A stretch of 57,954 nt of DNA from Dactylosporangium sucinum (GCF_014647515.1 NZ_BMPI01000018.1:104154-162107); one strand, 5' to 3'. Positions 34,135-41,656 are shown, numbered from the stretch's first letter. Numbers and translations are program-made. The notes: generated by a model not told the origin, from the sequence alone.

Positions 34135-34293
34135 ATGAACGAGGAACTGAACCTCGCCGCGCTCACCACCGAGCTGCGCGCGCTGGAGATCGAGACCTTC
34201 GAGGTCGTCGACCACGTCGAGACCAGCGAGCTGCTGGTCGCGGTCTGCAGCACGACGAGCAGCACGACGAGCACCACCAGCTGCTCGGCCTGA
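34135..34293 (+). CDS. RiPP precursor peptide B2
   Basis: A 52-residue precursor and sister of B1. The leader MNEELNLAALTTELRALEIE continues TFEVVDHVETSELLVAV. The core is probably CSTTSSTTSTTSCSA. It departs from the FELxDY consensus (FEVVDH), which could weaken binding to one leader-binding protein. The upstream 58-base spacer repeats the spacer between A1 and B1, showing tandem duplication. It is the last gene of the operon, 16 bases before a strong terminator hairpin. Confidence 0.88.
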   Translation: MNEELNLAALTTELRALEIETFEVVDHVETSELLVAVCSTTSSTTSTTSCSA

Positions 34294-34308
34294 CGCGGTA
34301 ACAGGCGT

Positions 34309-34356
34309 CGCCGGCGGGCAGGGTCACCCCCCTCACATCGGCCCTGCCCGTCGGTG
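34309..34356. terminator. Strong stem-loop terminator between convergent genes
   Basis: The bases 34309-34325 pair with 34340-34356 in a 17-bp stem (four G-T wobbles) closing a 14-base loop. The core pairing is cgggcaggg with ccctgcccg. It lies between the last precursor and the converging TPR gene. It lacks a long T tract, as is usual in actinomycetes, and probably ends transcription from both sides. Confidence 0.8.
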
Positions 34357-34375
34357 GCGGACCCCCGGTCGGCGC

Positions 34376-36304
34376 TCAGGCCGGCCGGTAGGAGCAGCGG
34401 GTGCCGGTGTGGATGCTCGCGCGCAGGTGCGCGGCGATCACGGAGTCGACGCCGTCGACGGCCGCGAGGGCGCGGCGGATGGCCTTGCCCACAGCGATCC
34501 GGGCGCGTTCGGACTCGTTGGTGAACGACCGGATCCGGCCCGCGAGACCGGTGGCGGCGCGGAGCTCACCGAGGATCCAGTCCCGCTCGGCGGTCATCGA
34601 CGCGAGCTCGTCGGCGCGCTCCATGGATTCCAGCCGCTCGATATGCTCGTTCAGCTGCCCGACGCGTTGCCGGTACTGCTGAACCGCCGCACGGTCGAGC
34701 ACGGCATGGCCGGTGCGTGCGGCGCGGCGCCGGGTGTCCGGTCCGGCGGCCAGGTCGACGGCGGACACGTCGCGGCCGGGGTTCGCCAGCAGTGCCGCGA
34801 CATATGACATGCCCACACTGTGCGGGATCAGCGCGGTGCGCCGGCCGTACTGCACCAGCCACTGCTGCCCGGTGCGGGTGCAGGTGGCGGTGCGCGCCTC
34901 GCCGGAGACCCCGTCGGGAAACCCCGGCACGGATACCCCGAGTGCCGCCGCCAGTTCTCCCGCCGCCGCGAGCACCGATCGGGCCAGCTCGCCGTCGCCG
35001 TCGCCGTTGCGCCGGGCCAGCGCCTGCGCGTAGCGGGCCCGCGAGACCAGCACGGCCGGGCGGTGCCACAGGGCGAGGTTCGCGCGGATCGCGGCCGCGA
35101 AATGGCCGACCGCCAGGTCGAGCCGGCCCATGGTCAGAGCGGCGACGCCCAGCGCGTGCTCGGCCGACCCGAGACACAGCGAGCCGAAGCTGGCCACCGC
35201 CGGAAGGTGGGCGTACGGCGTCACCAGCTCGTAGACGCGCGCGCTGGTCTCGACGTCGTCGAGCAGGTGAGCGGCCTCAGCGATGCCGAACATCGCCGGC
35301 AGCCACCCGCTGGAGTGCGGCAGCTCGGCCAGGTCGCGCCCGCACAGGGTGCCGACGGCGCCGGCCGCCGTCAGCCGGTCGCCGGCTGTCGCGGCCGCCA
35401 CGGCCAGGGCCGCGAACAGGGAGCTGTCGACGCCGCGCAGGCTCGGCGAGTGCACCTGCTGCTCGAGCACCGGCAGCAGCTCCGTCAGCCGGCCCTGGAA
35501 CCAGTGGACCCCGAGAAGATGGGCGGCGTAGAACGCGTCGGCGCGGTCGTCGCCGATCTCGGTGCCCGCGTCGTACACCTGCTCCGCCAGCGCCTGCGCG
35601 TGCTCGAACCGCCCGGCCCGCACCGCGAGCGTCACCTCCATGACGCCGGCCAGACAGCCGACCGCGCGGTGCTCTGCCTGGGCCAGCAGGGCCCGCAGCT
35701 CCAGCAGCTGCCGCTCGGTCTGCCGGTCGCCGTCGACGAGCAGATCCAGGGTGTACCACAGCATCCCGATGAGCAGGTCGTCCCGCCGCCGGGTGCGCGA
35801 GCTCTCGCCGATCAGCTCGAGCGCCAGCCGCCGCCGCGTATCACCGTGGTCCGGCCCGAGCAGGCAGTGGTGCGCCAGGCTCAGCGCCAGGGCCCGCGCC
35901 TTCGTGTCTCCGGCCCGGGTCGCCTCGTCCAGCGCGGCCAGGATCGCGTCGTACGTGCCCGCCCGGTGGTCGAGCTCGCCGGCCAGGCGCACCCTGATCC
36001 GCAGCCCGATCGAGGACGCGGGATCGACCAGCCGTTCCAACCGGCGCAACCGGTCGAGCATCACCGTGCCGTCGACCCCGGCGACCTCGGCCACCCGCAG
36101 CCCGGCCTGCCCGAGCACGGCGACCGCCATCCCGCGGACGTCGCCGCGCTGCTCGGCGAGCTCGTAGGCGTGCTCGAACCGCTGCCGCGCGACCCGCGAC
36201 TCCCCGGCGAGCTGCGCGTCGACCGCCCGGCCCAGCCGCGACCCGATGTCGAGATCGTCCTCCTCCGCGTCACACCCGAGATCCGCACCCGCAACGTGAG
36301 CCAT
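34376..36304 (-). CDS. TPR-containing putative regulator, paralogue of the 13303-14967 gene
   Basis: A 642-residue protein sharing layout and many blocks with the protein at 13303: LWYTLDLLVDGDRQTERQLLELR, YAHLPAVASFGSLCLGSAEHALGVAAL, and the C-terminus AHLRASIHTGTRCSYRP. It differs by a longer N-terminus and an inserted coiled-coil segment near the end (QQYRQRVGQLNEHIERLESM). GGAGGG sits five bases before the ATG at 36304. No enzyme motif was found. It converges on the precursor genes from the right end of the cluster and marks the likely boundary. A role in control of the cluster is inferred only from position. Confidence 0.7.
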   Translation of the reverse strand: MAHVAGADLGCDAEEDDLDIGSRLGRAVDAQLAGESRVARQRFEHAYELAEQRGDVRGMAVAVLGQAGLRVAEVAGVDGTVMLDRLRRLERLVDPASSIGLRIRVRLAGELDHRAGTYDAILAALDEATRAGDTKARALALSLAHHCLLGPDHGDTRRRLALELIGESSRTRRRDDLLIGMLWYTLDLLVDGDRQTERQLLELRALLAQAEHRAVGCLAGVMEVTLAVRAGRFEHAQALAEQVYDAGTEIGDDRADAFYAAHLLGVHWFQGRLTELLPVLEQQVHSPSLRGVDSSLFAALAVAAATAGDRLTAAGAVGTLCGRDLAELPHSSGWLPAMFGIAEAAHLLDDVETSARVYELVTPYAHLPAVASFGSLCLGSAEHALGVAALTMGRLDLAVGHFAAAIRANLALWHRPAVLVSRARYAQALARRNGDGDGELARSVLAAAGELAAALGVSVPGFPDGVSGEARTATCTRTGQQWLVQYGRRTALIPHSVGMSYVAALLANPGRDVSAVDLAAGPDTRRRAARTGHAVLDRAAVQQYRQRVGQLNEHIERLESMERADELASMTAERDWILGELRAATGLAGRIRSFTNESERARIAVGKAIRRALAAVDGVDSVIAAHLRASIHTGTRCSYRPA

Positions 36305-36699
36305 CGAATCCCTCCGCGGCCAATCCTGCGCCGCGGCAGTTGCAGCCCACTTGCAATGCGCCGACAACGGCACTCAATGGGGAGTCCGAACGCTTCCAGG
36401 CCGCCACCGACCCACGCACGACCCCGACCCATCGCACCCCGGCCAAGTTGAGCCTCACACGCTCAACATTCAGCCGCAGGTGGCAGCCAGAAGACAACCA
36501 CCGAGTTCGGGGGTGGGGGCGTTTCCAGCGACCGCGCCGGCTCGGTGCCAGACGCAACAGGCGGCTCAAGGCCCCCGGACGAGAGGTGGCGGGTGCCCTG
36601 AAGCATCCGCACGTTGGCTCGCGTCGCTCGCACCAGGCAGCGCCCCCGCCACCCGCGATCACGGCCCCGGCGCGAACGCTGTAACTTTTGGACTCCGAG
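36305..36699. other. Gene-free interval upstream of the toxin-antitoxin pair
   Basis: About 395 bases hold the divergent upstream regions of the TPR gene and the yefM-yoeB operon. Overlapping open frames exist on both strands but none has a recognisable product. I see only the palindromic operator at its right edge. Confidence 0.5.
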
Positions 36700-36723
36700 A
36701 CTGGTACCATATTTGGTACCAGT
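36700..36723. promoter_or_regulatory. Perfect palindromic operator of the yefM-yoeB operon
   Basis: ACTGGTACCA (36700-36709) and TGGTACCAGT (36714-36723) form a perfect 10-bp inverted repeat separated by TATT. YefM antitoxins autorepress by binding a palindrome overlapping their promoter. This one sits 20 bases upstream of the antitoxin ATG and overlaps a plausible -10 (taccat, 36705-36710). Confidence 0.85.
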
Positions 36724-36742
36724 TGCGACGCGGGGAGGCCGC

Positions 36743-37000
36743 ATGACACAGGCGATCAGTGCCAGCGAGGCGCGGAAGAGCTTGTTCCCACTCATCGAGC
36801 AGGTCAACAACGACCATACGCCGATCGAGATCGTGTCGAAGCGGGGCAACGCGGTCCTGGTCAGCAAGGAGGACTGGGACGCGATTGTCGAGACCAACTA
36901 CCTGTTGCGGTCCCCCGCCAACGCCAAGCACCTGATGGAAAGCGTCGAGCAGTGGCGCTCCGGGCGGGCGACGGAACGGGATCTGGATCCTGGGGCGTGA
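36743..37000 (+). CDS. yefM: YefM/Phd-family antitoxin
   Basis: An 85-residue antitoxin. The N-terminal DNA-binding fold reads MTQAISASEARKSLFPLIEQ, and KRGNAVLVSKEDWDAIVETNYLLRSPANA is the classical Phd/YefM signature. The disordered C-terminus (ESVEQWRSGRATERDLD) wraps the toxin. It has an SD of GGGGAGG and a start overlap (GTGA) with the toxin. It represses its own operon, probably through the palindrome at 36700. Confidence 0.93.
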   Translation: MTQAISASEARKSLFPLIEQVNNDHTPIEIVSKRGNAVLVSKEDWDAIVETNYLLRSPANAKHLMESVEQWRSGRATERDLDPGA

Positions 37001-37257
37001 AGCCCAGTTGGACCGACCCCGCCTGGGACGACTATCTGTACTGGCAGACGCAGGACCGGAAGACGCTTCGGCGCATCAACGCCTTGATCGCCGACATCAA
37101 GCGCGACCCGGACGGACCCGGCATCGGTAAGCCCGAGCTTCTGAGGAACAATCTGGCCGGCCTGCGCTCCCGCCGAATCGACGACGAGCACCGCCTGGTC
37201 TACGCCGTCGCGCCGGACGAAGTCACGATCATCTCCTGCCGCTACCACTACTCATGA
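36997..37257 (+). CDS. yoeB: YoeB/Txe-family mRNA interferase toxin
   Basis: An 86-residue ribosome-dependent endoribonuclease. It shows the whole YoeB pattern: WDDYLYWQTQDRKTLRRINALI, GKPELLRNNLAGLRSRRIDD, EHRLVYAV and CRYHYS. The catalytic Glu (KPELL), Arg (SRR) and C-terminal His (YHYS) are all kept, so it should be active. GTG at 36997 overlaps the antitoxin stop by four bases. Confidence 0.93.
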   Translation: MKPSWTDPAWDDYLYWQTQDRKTLRRINALIADIKRDPDGPGIGKPELLRNNLAGLRSRRIDDEHRLVYAVAPDEVTIISCRYHYS

Positions 37258-37338
37258 CGAGCACGGAAGGCGGTTGGTGCGAGCGCGGATGGGGACTGCC
37301 TCACCCGCTGAGCGGAAACGCAGTGCAGCGGAGAAGCC

Positions 37339-37590
37339 GCAAGCGGCAAACGGAGCGCGCCCGCCGAGATCGGGGGTGCGGGTGGCGGGCCGCAAGCGCC
37401 AAACGGAGCGCGCCCACCGAGATCGGGGGTGCGGGTGGCGGGCCGCAAGCGCCAAACGGAGCGCGCCCACCGGGCGGCGAGCCGCAAGCGGCAAACGGAG
37501 AACGCCCACCGAGATCGGGGGTGCGGGTGGCGGGCCGCAAGCGCCAAACGGGGCGCGCCCACCGAGATCGGGGGTGCGGGTGGCGGAGCC
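37339..37590. repeat. 53-bp tandem repeat array (about five units)
   Basis: Units begin gcaagcgccaaacggagcgc and end ggtgcgggtggcgggcc. Copies lie at 37339-37391, 37392-37444, 37445-37483 (shortened to 39 bp), 37484-37536 and 37537-37590. They abut without unique spacers, so this is not a CRISPR. The array lies between the YoeB toxin and the 3' end of tRNA-Ala. The neighbouring stretch (37591-37693) shows no gene. Confidence 0.85.
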
Positions 37591-37693
37591 CCCGCCGGGG
37601 AGCGAGCGAAGCGAGCGCGAAACACCCACCGATGCGACAGCGAAATGGGCGCTCTCAAGGAGAGCGCCCATGAGCAGGGTCCACCTACATCGG

Positions 37694-37766
37694 TGGAGCC
37701 GAGGGGACTCGAACCCCTGACCCCCACACTGCCAGTGTGGTGCGCTACCAGCTGCGCCACGGCCCC
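37694..37766 (-). tRNA. tRNA-Ala (anticodon GGC)
   Basis: The minus strand folds as a full cloverleaf. Acceptor GGGGCCG pairs with CGGCTCC and includes the G3:U70 pair that identifies alanine tRNAs. The D arm is GCGC-AGCTGGTA-GCGC, the anticodon arm is CCACA-CTGGCAG-TGTGG, and the T arm is AGGGG-TTCGAGT-CCCCT. The discriminator is A73 and CCA is not fully encoded. The loop places GGC at positions 34-36, which decodes GCC. Confidence 0.96.
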
Positions 37767-37838
37767 TTCATGCACTCGCCTCTCGGCGGGCACTCACGGA
37801 ATAGTACACACACCCGCCGGAGGTCTCACACCGGGTTC

Positions 37839-38393
37839 CTAGTTCTGGGTCGGGTCAGCCGGGTAGTGGGCAACGGCGGCCATCAGGCCGCCCTGGCGGC
37901 GCAGGACCATCTGCCACAGGTCGTCCGGGCGCGGGGCGAAGGCGTCGCTGGGCAACGCGTCGAAGACGAACCAGGAGCCGCCCTCGATCTCGCGTTCCAG
38001 CTGGCCGGGGGACCAGCCCGCGTAGCCGGCGAAGACGCGCACGCCCAGGACGCCCGCCACCAGGAGGTCCGGGTCGCCCGAGAGGTCGACGGTGCCCACG
38101 GCGCCGGAGACGCGGTTGAAGCCGGCCAGGTCCTCCACGCCGGGGCGGGTGCGGGCGAGGCAGATCGCCGCCTCGGGCTGGACGGGGCCGCCCTCGAAGA
38201 CCACCGGCGGTTCACCCGCCAGGGCGCCCCAGTTGCCGAGGACGTCGGCGACCTGCACCTCGGTGGCGCGGTTGAGCACCACGCCCAGGGCGCCGCCCTC
38301 CTCGTGCGCGACCACCAGGACGACGGTGCGCTCGAAGTTCGGGTCGCGGAGCGCGGGGGTCGCCACCAGCAGCCGCCCGGTCAACGACTCCAT
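37839..38393 (-). CDS. YqgE/AlgH-family protein
   Basis: A 184-residue protein of the UPF0301 family: SLTGRLLVATPALRDPNFERTVVLV, GALGVVLNRATE, VFEGGPVQPEAAICLAR, VRVFAGYAGWSPGQLEREIEGGSWFVF. The function is not settled; AlgH affects alginate regulation in Pseudomonas. The start at 38393 has GGGAGGG upstream and begins exactly at the family N-terminus. The region 38394-38652 toward mtnP is gene-free. Confidence 0.93.
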   Translation of the reverse strand: MESLTGRLLVATPALRDPNFERTVVLVVAHEEGGALGVVLNRATEVQVADVLGNWGALAGEPPVVFEGGPVQPEAAICLARTRPGVEDLAGFNRVSGAVGTVDLSGDPDLLVAGVLGVRVFAGYAGWSPGQLEREIEGGSWFVFDALPSDAFAPRPDDLWQMVLRRQGGLMAAVAHYPADPTQN

Positions 38394-38652
38394 CGCCCTC
38401 CCTCGACGCTGCCTCGACGTACCCCGGCCGGACGCGCCGGGCCGCGGTGAGCCGCGGCCGGTCGGCGTCTGCCCGGACGGTTGCCCTTCCATCCCACCGA
38501 GATCCCCGTGCATGGACATCAGCCCCACCAGCAAACATCATCGGCCGCGCGGCCGATGATCGGGCGCGACGAGTCGATCATCGCAAAGCGGGGTGCGAGG
38601 GTCATGTCTCGCACCATAGCCTGACCCGGGCGTCGCGGTTAGGGTCTGATAC

Positions 38653-39438
38653 GTGACCTCACTCGCCGACGTTGCCGTCATCGGTGGATCCGGGCTCTAC
38701 GCACTGCTCGACGACGCCGAGGAGCACGTGGTCGACACGCCGTATGGCCCACCCTCCGACCCGATCACGGTCGCGACGGTGCAGGGGCGGCGCACGGCGT
38801 TTCTGCCGCGGCACGGGCGCGACCACCGGTTCCCGCCGCACCGGATCCCCTATCGGGCGAACATCTGGGCGCTCCGGGAGCTCGGGGTGCGGCAGGTCCT
38901 GGCGCCGTGCGCGGTCGGGGGCCTGCGGCCCGAGCTGGGCCCGGGCACGTTCGTGGTGCCCGACCAGCTCGTCGACCGCACGTCGGGGCGCATCCAGACG
39001 TACTACGACGACGGCGCCGTGCACGTGAACTTCGCCGACCCGTACTGTGCGACGGGCCGTGACACCGTGCGCAAGGTGGCCGCCGAGCACGGCATCGAGG
39101 CGGGCGACGGCACGATGGTCGTCGTGGAAGGACCACGGTTCTCCACCCGGGCGGAGTCGCGCTGGTACACCTCGATCGGCGGCGCGGTCGTGAACATGAC
39201 CGGCCACCCGGAGGCCGTGCTCGCCCGCGAGCTCGCCCTCTGCTACACCTCGATCGCGTTGGTGACGGACCTCGACGCCGGCGTGGAGGGTGACCACGGG
39301 GTCACCCAGGAGGAGGTGTTCCGGGTCTTCGGGGAGAACACCGGCCGCCTGCGCGGCGTCCTGCTCGACGTCATCCCGCGGTTGCCGGAGCACCCGGACG
39401 ACCCGTGCCAGCACGCCCTGGACGGTCTGACCCGCTGA
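38653..39438 (+). CDS. mtnP: S-methyl-5'-thioadenosine phosphorylase
   Basis: This cleaves methylthioadenosine to adenine and 5-methylthioribose-1-phosphate for methionine and purine salvage. The 261-residue protein shows ADVAVIGGSGLYALL, FLPRHGRDHRFPPHRIPYRANIWALRELGV (phosphate and substrate loop), VVEGPRFSTRAESRWY and GGAVVNMTGHPEAVLARELALCY. Residues NMTGHPE and the following Thr-Asp (VTDLDAGVEG) fit the MTAP branch of the family. The GTG start gives full length. Its 3' end overlaps the convergent histidine kinase gene by 68 bases. Confidence 0.93.
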   Translation: MTSLADVAVIGGSGLYALLDDAEEHVVDTPYGPPSDPITVATVQGRRTAFLPRHGRDHRFPPHRIPYRANIWALRELGVRQVLAPCAVGGLRPELGPGTFVVPDQLVDRTSGRIQTYYDDGAVHVNFADPYCATGRDTVRKVAAEHGIEAGDGTMVVVEGPRFSTRAESRWYTSIGGAVVNMTGHPEAVLARELALCYTSIALVTDLDAGVEGDHGVTQEEVFRVFGENTGRLRGVLLDVIPRLPEHPDDPCQHALDGLTR

Positions 39439-40441
39439 GCGGCAGCCGCACGACGAACCGGCAGCCGCCGTCGAGGTTCTCGGCGCTGACGTCCCCGTGG
39501 TGCGCGTCGACCAGGCCCCGGACGATGGCGAGGCCCAGCCCGCCGCCGGCCGAGCCGGTCGGCGTCCGGGCCGGGGTGCCGCGGAACGCCACGTCGAACA
39601 CCCGCGGCAGGTCGCCCTCGGCGATCCCCCCGCACGTGTCCGTGACCGCGAGCCAGCCCTCGCCGTCGGCGGCGCCGCCGGTGACGGTCACGGTGCCGTC
39701 CGGGGGCGTGTAGCGGATCGCGTTGCGGAGCAGGTTGTCGACGACCCGGGAGAGCTCCGGCACGGAGCCGTCGACGACCGGCCAGCCGGACGGCGCCGCG
39801 GCGATCCGCACGTGGGCCGCGGCGGCGAGGGGCTCGGCCGACGCGATGGCATCGGACACGATCTCCCCCAGCGGTACCGCGGACAGCGTCAGCCGCAGCG
39901 CCCCCGCGCTGATCCGGGACAGCTCGAACAGGTCGTCGACGAGCCCCGCCATGCGGTCGGTCTCGGCGCTGATCCGCCGGTGGTACTCGGCGACCGTCTC
40001 CGGGTCGGCGACGACCCCGTCGTCGAGCGCCTCGGCCATCGCCCGCAGCCCGGCCAGGGGCGTGCGCAGGTCGTGGGAGACCCAGGCGACCAGCTCGCGC
40101 CGCCGGGCCTCGGCCTGCCGCTCCTGCTCGCGGGCCTCGTCGGCCCACATGCTGGCCCGGGCGAGCCGCCGGCCGGCCCACAGCCCGGCGCCCAGGCTCA
40201 CCGTGGCGGCGGCGGCGACGACGATGAGCAGGACGTGCAGGTCGTGGTCGGAGATGAACATCTCCATCGCCGCGCCGAGGATGCCGGCGAGCACCCCGAG
40301 GACGGTGACGAGCAGGAGCACGACGATGTGGGCGGTCACCGAGCGGCCGCGCAGCGGGCCGCGGAGCACGAGCAGGCCGGCGCCGGCCACCACCAGGGAG
40401 CAGCCGAGCGCCATCAGGAACGTGAGCAGGATGTCACGCAT
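39371..40441 (-). CDS. Sensor histidine kinase
   Basis: A 356-residue membrane kinase. Three hydrophobic segments lie at the N-terminus (LTFLMALGCSLVVAGAGLLVL, VLLLVTVLGVLAGILG, LLIVVAAAATVSLGAGLWAG) with little extracytoplasmic sequence. The dimerisation domain follows with phospho-acceptor SHDLRTPLAGL near residue 123. The HATPase_c domain has NLLRNAIRYTPPDG (N box), DTCGGI and GGGLGLAIVRGL. It partners with the adjacent regulator at 40434, whose stop overlaps its start by eight bases. The Gly/Pro-rich last 20 residues lie in the region overlapping mtnP. Confidence 0.93.
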   Translation of the reverse strand: MRDILLTFLMALGCSLVVAGAGLLVLRGPLRGRSVTAHIVVLLLVTVLGVLAGILGAAMEMFISDHDLHVLLIVVAAAATVSLGAGLWAGRRLARASMWADEAREQERQAEARRRELVAWVSHDLRTPLAGLRAMAEALDDGVVADPETVAEYHRRISAETDRMAGLVDDLFELSRISAGALRLTLSAVPLGEIVSDAIASAEPLAAAAHVRIAAAPSGWPVVDGSVPELSRVVDNLLRNAIRYTPPDGTVTVTGGAADGEGWLAVTDTCGGIAEGDLPRVFDVAFRGTPARTPTGSAGGGLGLAIVRGLVDAHHGDVSAENLDGGCRFVVRLPLSGSDRPGRAGTGRPGAPATAG

Positions 40442-41126
40442 TGCCGTACTCGTACCGGTAGCCGACGCCCCACACGGTGAGGATGCGCCTCGGCTCGGCC
40501 GGGTCGTCCTCGACCTTCTCCCGGAGTCGTCGCATGTGGACGGTGACCGTCGACTGGTCGCCGAACGTCCAGCCCCACACCTGTTCGAGCAGCTCGGCCC
40601 GGCGCAGCACCCGCCCGGGGTTGCGCATCAGGAAGACCAGCAGGTCGAACTCGCGCACGGTCAGGGCCAGCTCGGCCCCGCGCAGGGTGGCGATCCGCCG
40701 GGCGACGTCGATGCGCAGCTCGCCGTCGGCGAGCTCGGCCGGCGCGGCCGGCGAGACCGGGGCGGCGCGGCGCAGCACCGACTGCACCCGCAGGACGAGC
40801 TCGCGGGGTGAGAACGGCTTGGTCACGTAGTCGTCGGCGCCGATCTCCAGGCCGAGCACCCGGTCGGACTCCTCGCCGAGGGCGGTCAGCATGATGATCG
40901 GCAGGTCCCGGTCCTGCTGCCGCAGCCGCCGGCAGACCTCCAGCCCGTCGATCCCGGGCAGCATGAGGTCGAGCACGAGCAGGTCGGGGCGCTGCGCCGC
41001 GTACGCGTCGAGGGCGCCCTGCCCGTCGCCGGCCAGGCGCACGGCGAAGCCCGCACGCTCCAGGTACCTCCGGACGACGTCGCTCACGGTCGGATCGTCG
41101 TCCACGACCAGCACGCTCTGCCCCAC
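40434..41126 (-). CDS. OmpR/PhoB-family response regulator
   Basis: A 230-residue regulator. The receiver domain (VLVVDDDPTVSDVV, phospho-Asp in DLLVLDLMLPGIDG, MLTALGEE, Lys in YVTKPFSPREL) is followed by a winged-helix effector (LALTVREFDLLVFLMRNPG, VTVHMRRLREKVEDDP, VWGVGYRYEY). It forms an operon with the histidine kinase downstream. It starts at GTG 41126. Target genes are unknown. Confidence 0.95.
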   Translation of the reverse strand: MGQSVLVVDDDPTVSDVVRRYLERAGFAVRLAGDGQGALDAYAAQRPDLLVLDLMLPGIDGLEVCRRLRQQDRDLPIIMLTALGEESDRVLGLEIGADDYVTKPFSPRELVLRVQSVLRRAAPVSPAAPAELADGELRIDVARRIATLRGAELALTVREFDLLVFLMRNPGRVLRRAELLEQVWGWTFGDQSTVTVHMRRLREKVEDDPAEPRRILTVWGVGYRYEYGNA

Positions 41127-41189
41127 GGTCCGAGCCTAGAGCGCAACCCGCCGCCCGCCACGCCCCGGCGGCGGACGGTAAGCACTCTG

Positions 41190-41579
41190 TCAGGTTTCGC
41201 CGCCGAGATCCGTCTCGTAGGCCTCGTACAGCAGGTCGGCCCCGCGCTGGCGGTGCTCCCACACCGCCTGGATGAGCTGCGCCGCCTCCCAGCGCAGCGC
41301 GTCCGCCTCGCCGTGGTCGAGCCGGCCGGAGAGCTCGTCGAGCGCCGAGCGGACCGTCTCGTGGTCGTCGACCAGGCCGGACAGGTGCCGGGCGAGCCGC
41401 GGGGCGTCGCCGAGCACGCCGGCGTAGAGGCCCCCGGGCCCCTCGGTCTGGTCCACGTGTTCTGCGAATGCCACCCTGAGCTGAGCCACCGCGCGGCTCA
41501 CCCGGGGCCGCCACGCCGGGTCCCACACCGGCGTCTGGATGGCGTGTTCAACGTGTCTGATGCCGCCGAGCAGTTCCAT
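41190..41579 (-). CDS. Small helical protein, hemerythrin-like in pattern
   Basis: A 129-residue, all-helical protein. Visible are HVEHAIQTPVWDP, VAQLRVAFAEHVDQTEGPGGLYAGVL, LSGLVDDHETVRSALDEL and LIQAVWEHRQRGADLLYEAYETDLGGE. The spaced His/Glu pattern (H-x-E, F-x-E-H, D-D-H-E) resembles hemerythrin HHE domains, but the metal ligand set is not complete by eye. The start at 41579 has GGAGGTG, a good SD. It is an orphan next to the two-component system. Confidence 0.6.
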   Translation of the reverse strand: MELLGGIRHVEHAIQTPVWDPAWRPRVSRAVAQLRVAFAEHVDQTEGPGGLYAGVLGDAPRLARHLSGLVDDHETVRSALDELSGRLDHGEADALRWEAAQLIQAVWEHRQRGADLLYEAYETDLGGET

Positions 41580-41656
41580 GAACGCACCTCCGCCGCGAGT
41601 ACGTTCCCCTCCACCATGATGTGACGCGCGACACACTCCTGTAAAGAGTATGCAGC

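Noticed and set aside
36270..36897. Frames opposite the TPR start and toxin-antitoxin promoter
   Set aside because: They cover the operator and lack any domain; the real genes on either side explain the region.
37339..37590. Possible CRISPR array
   Set aside because: The units abut directly with no unique spacers and one unit is internally deleted; there are no cas genes nearby.
37694..37766. att direct repeat of the tRNA-Ala 3' end elsewhere in the window
   Set aside because: I did not find a second copy by reading, so no integration event is claimed.
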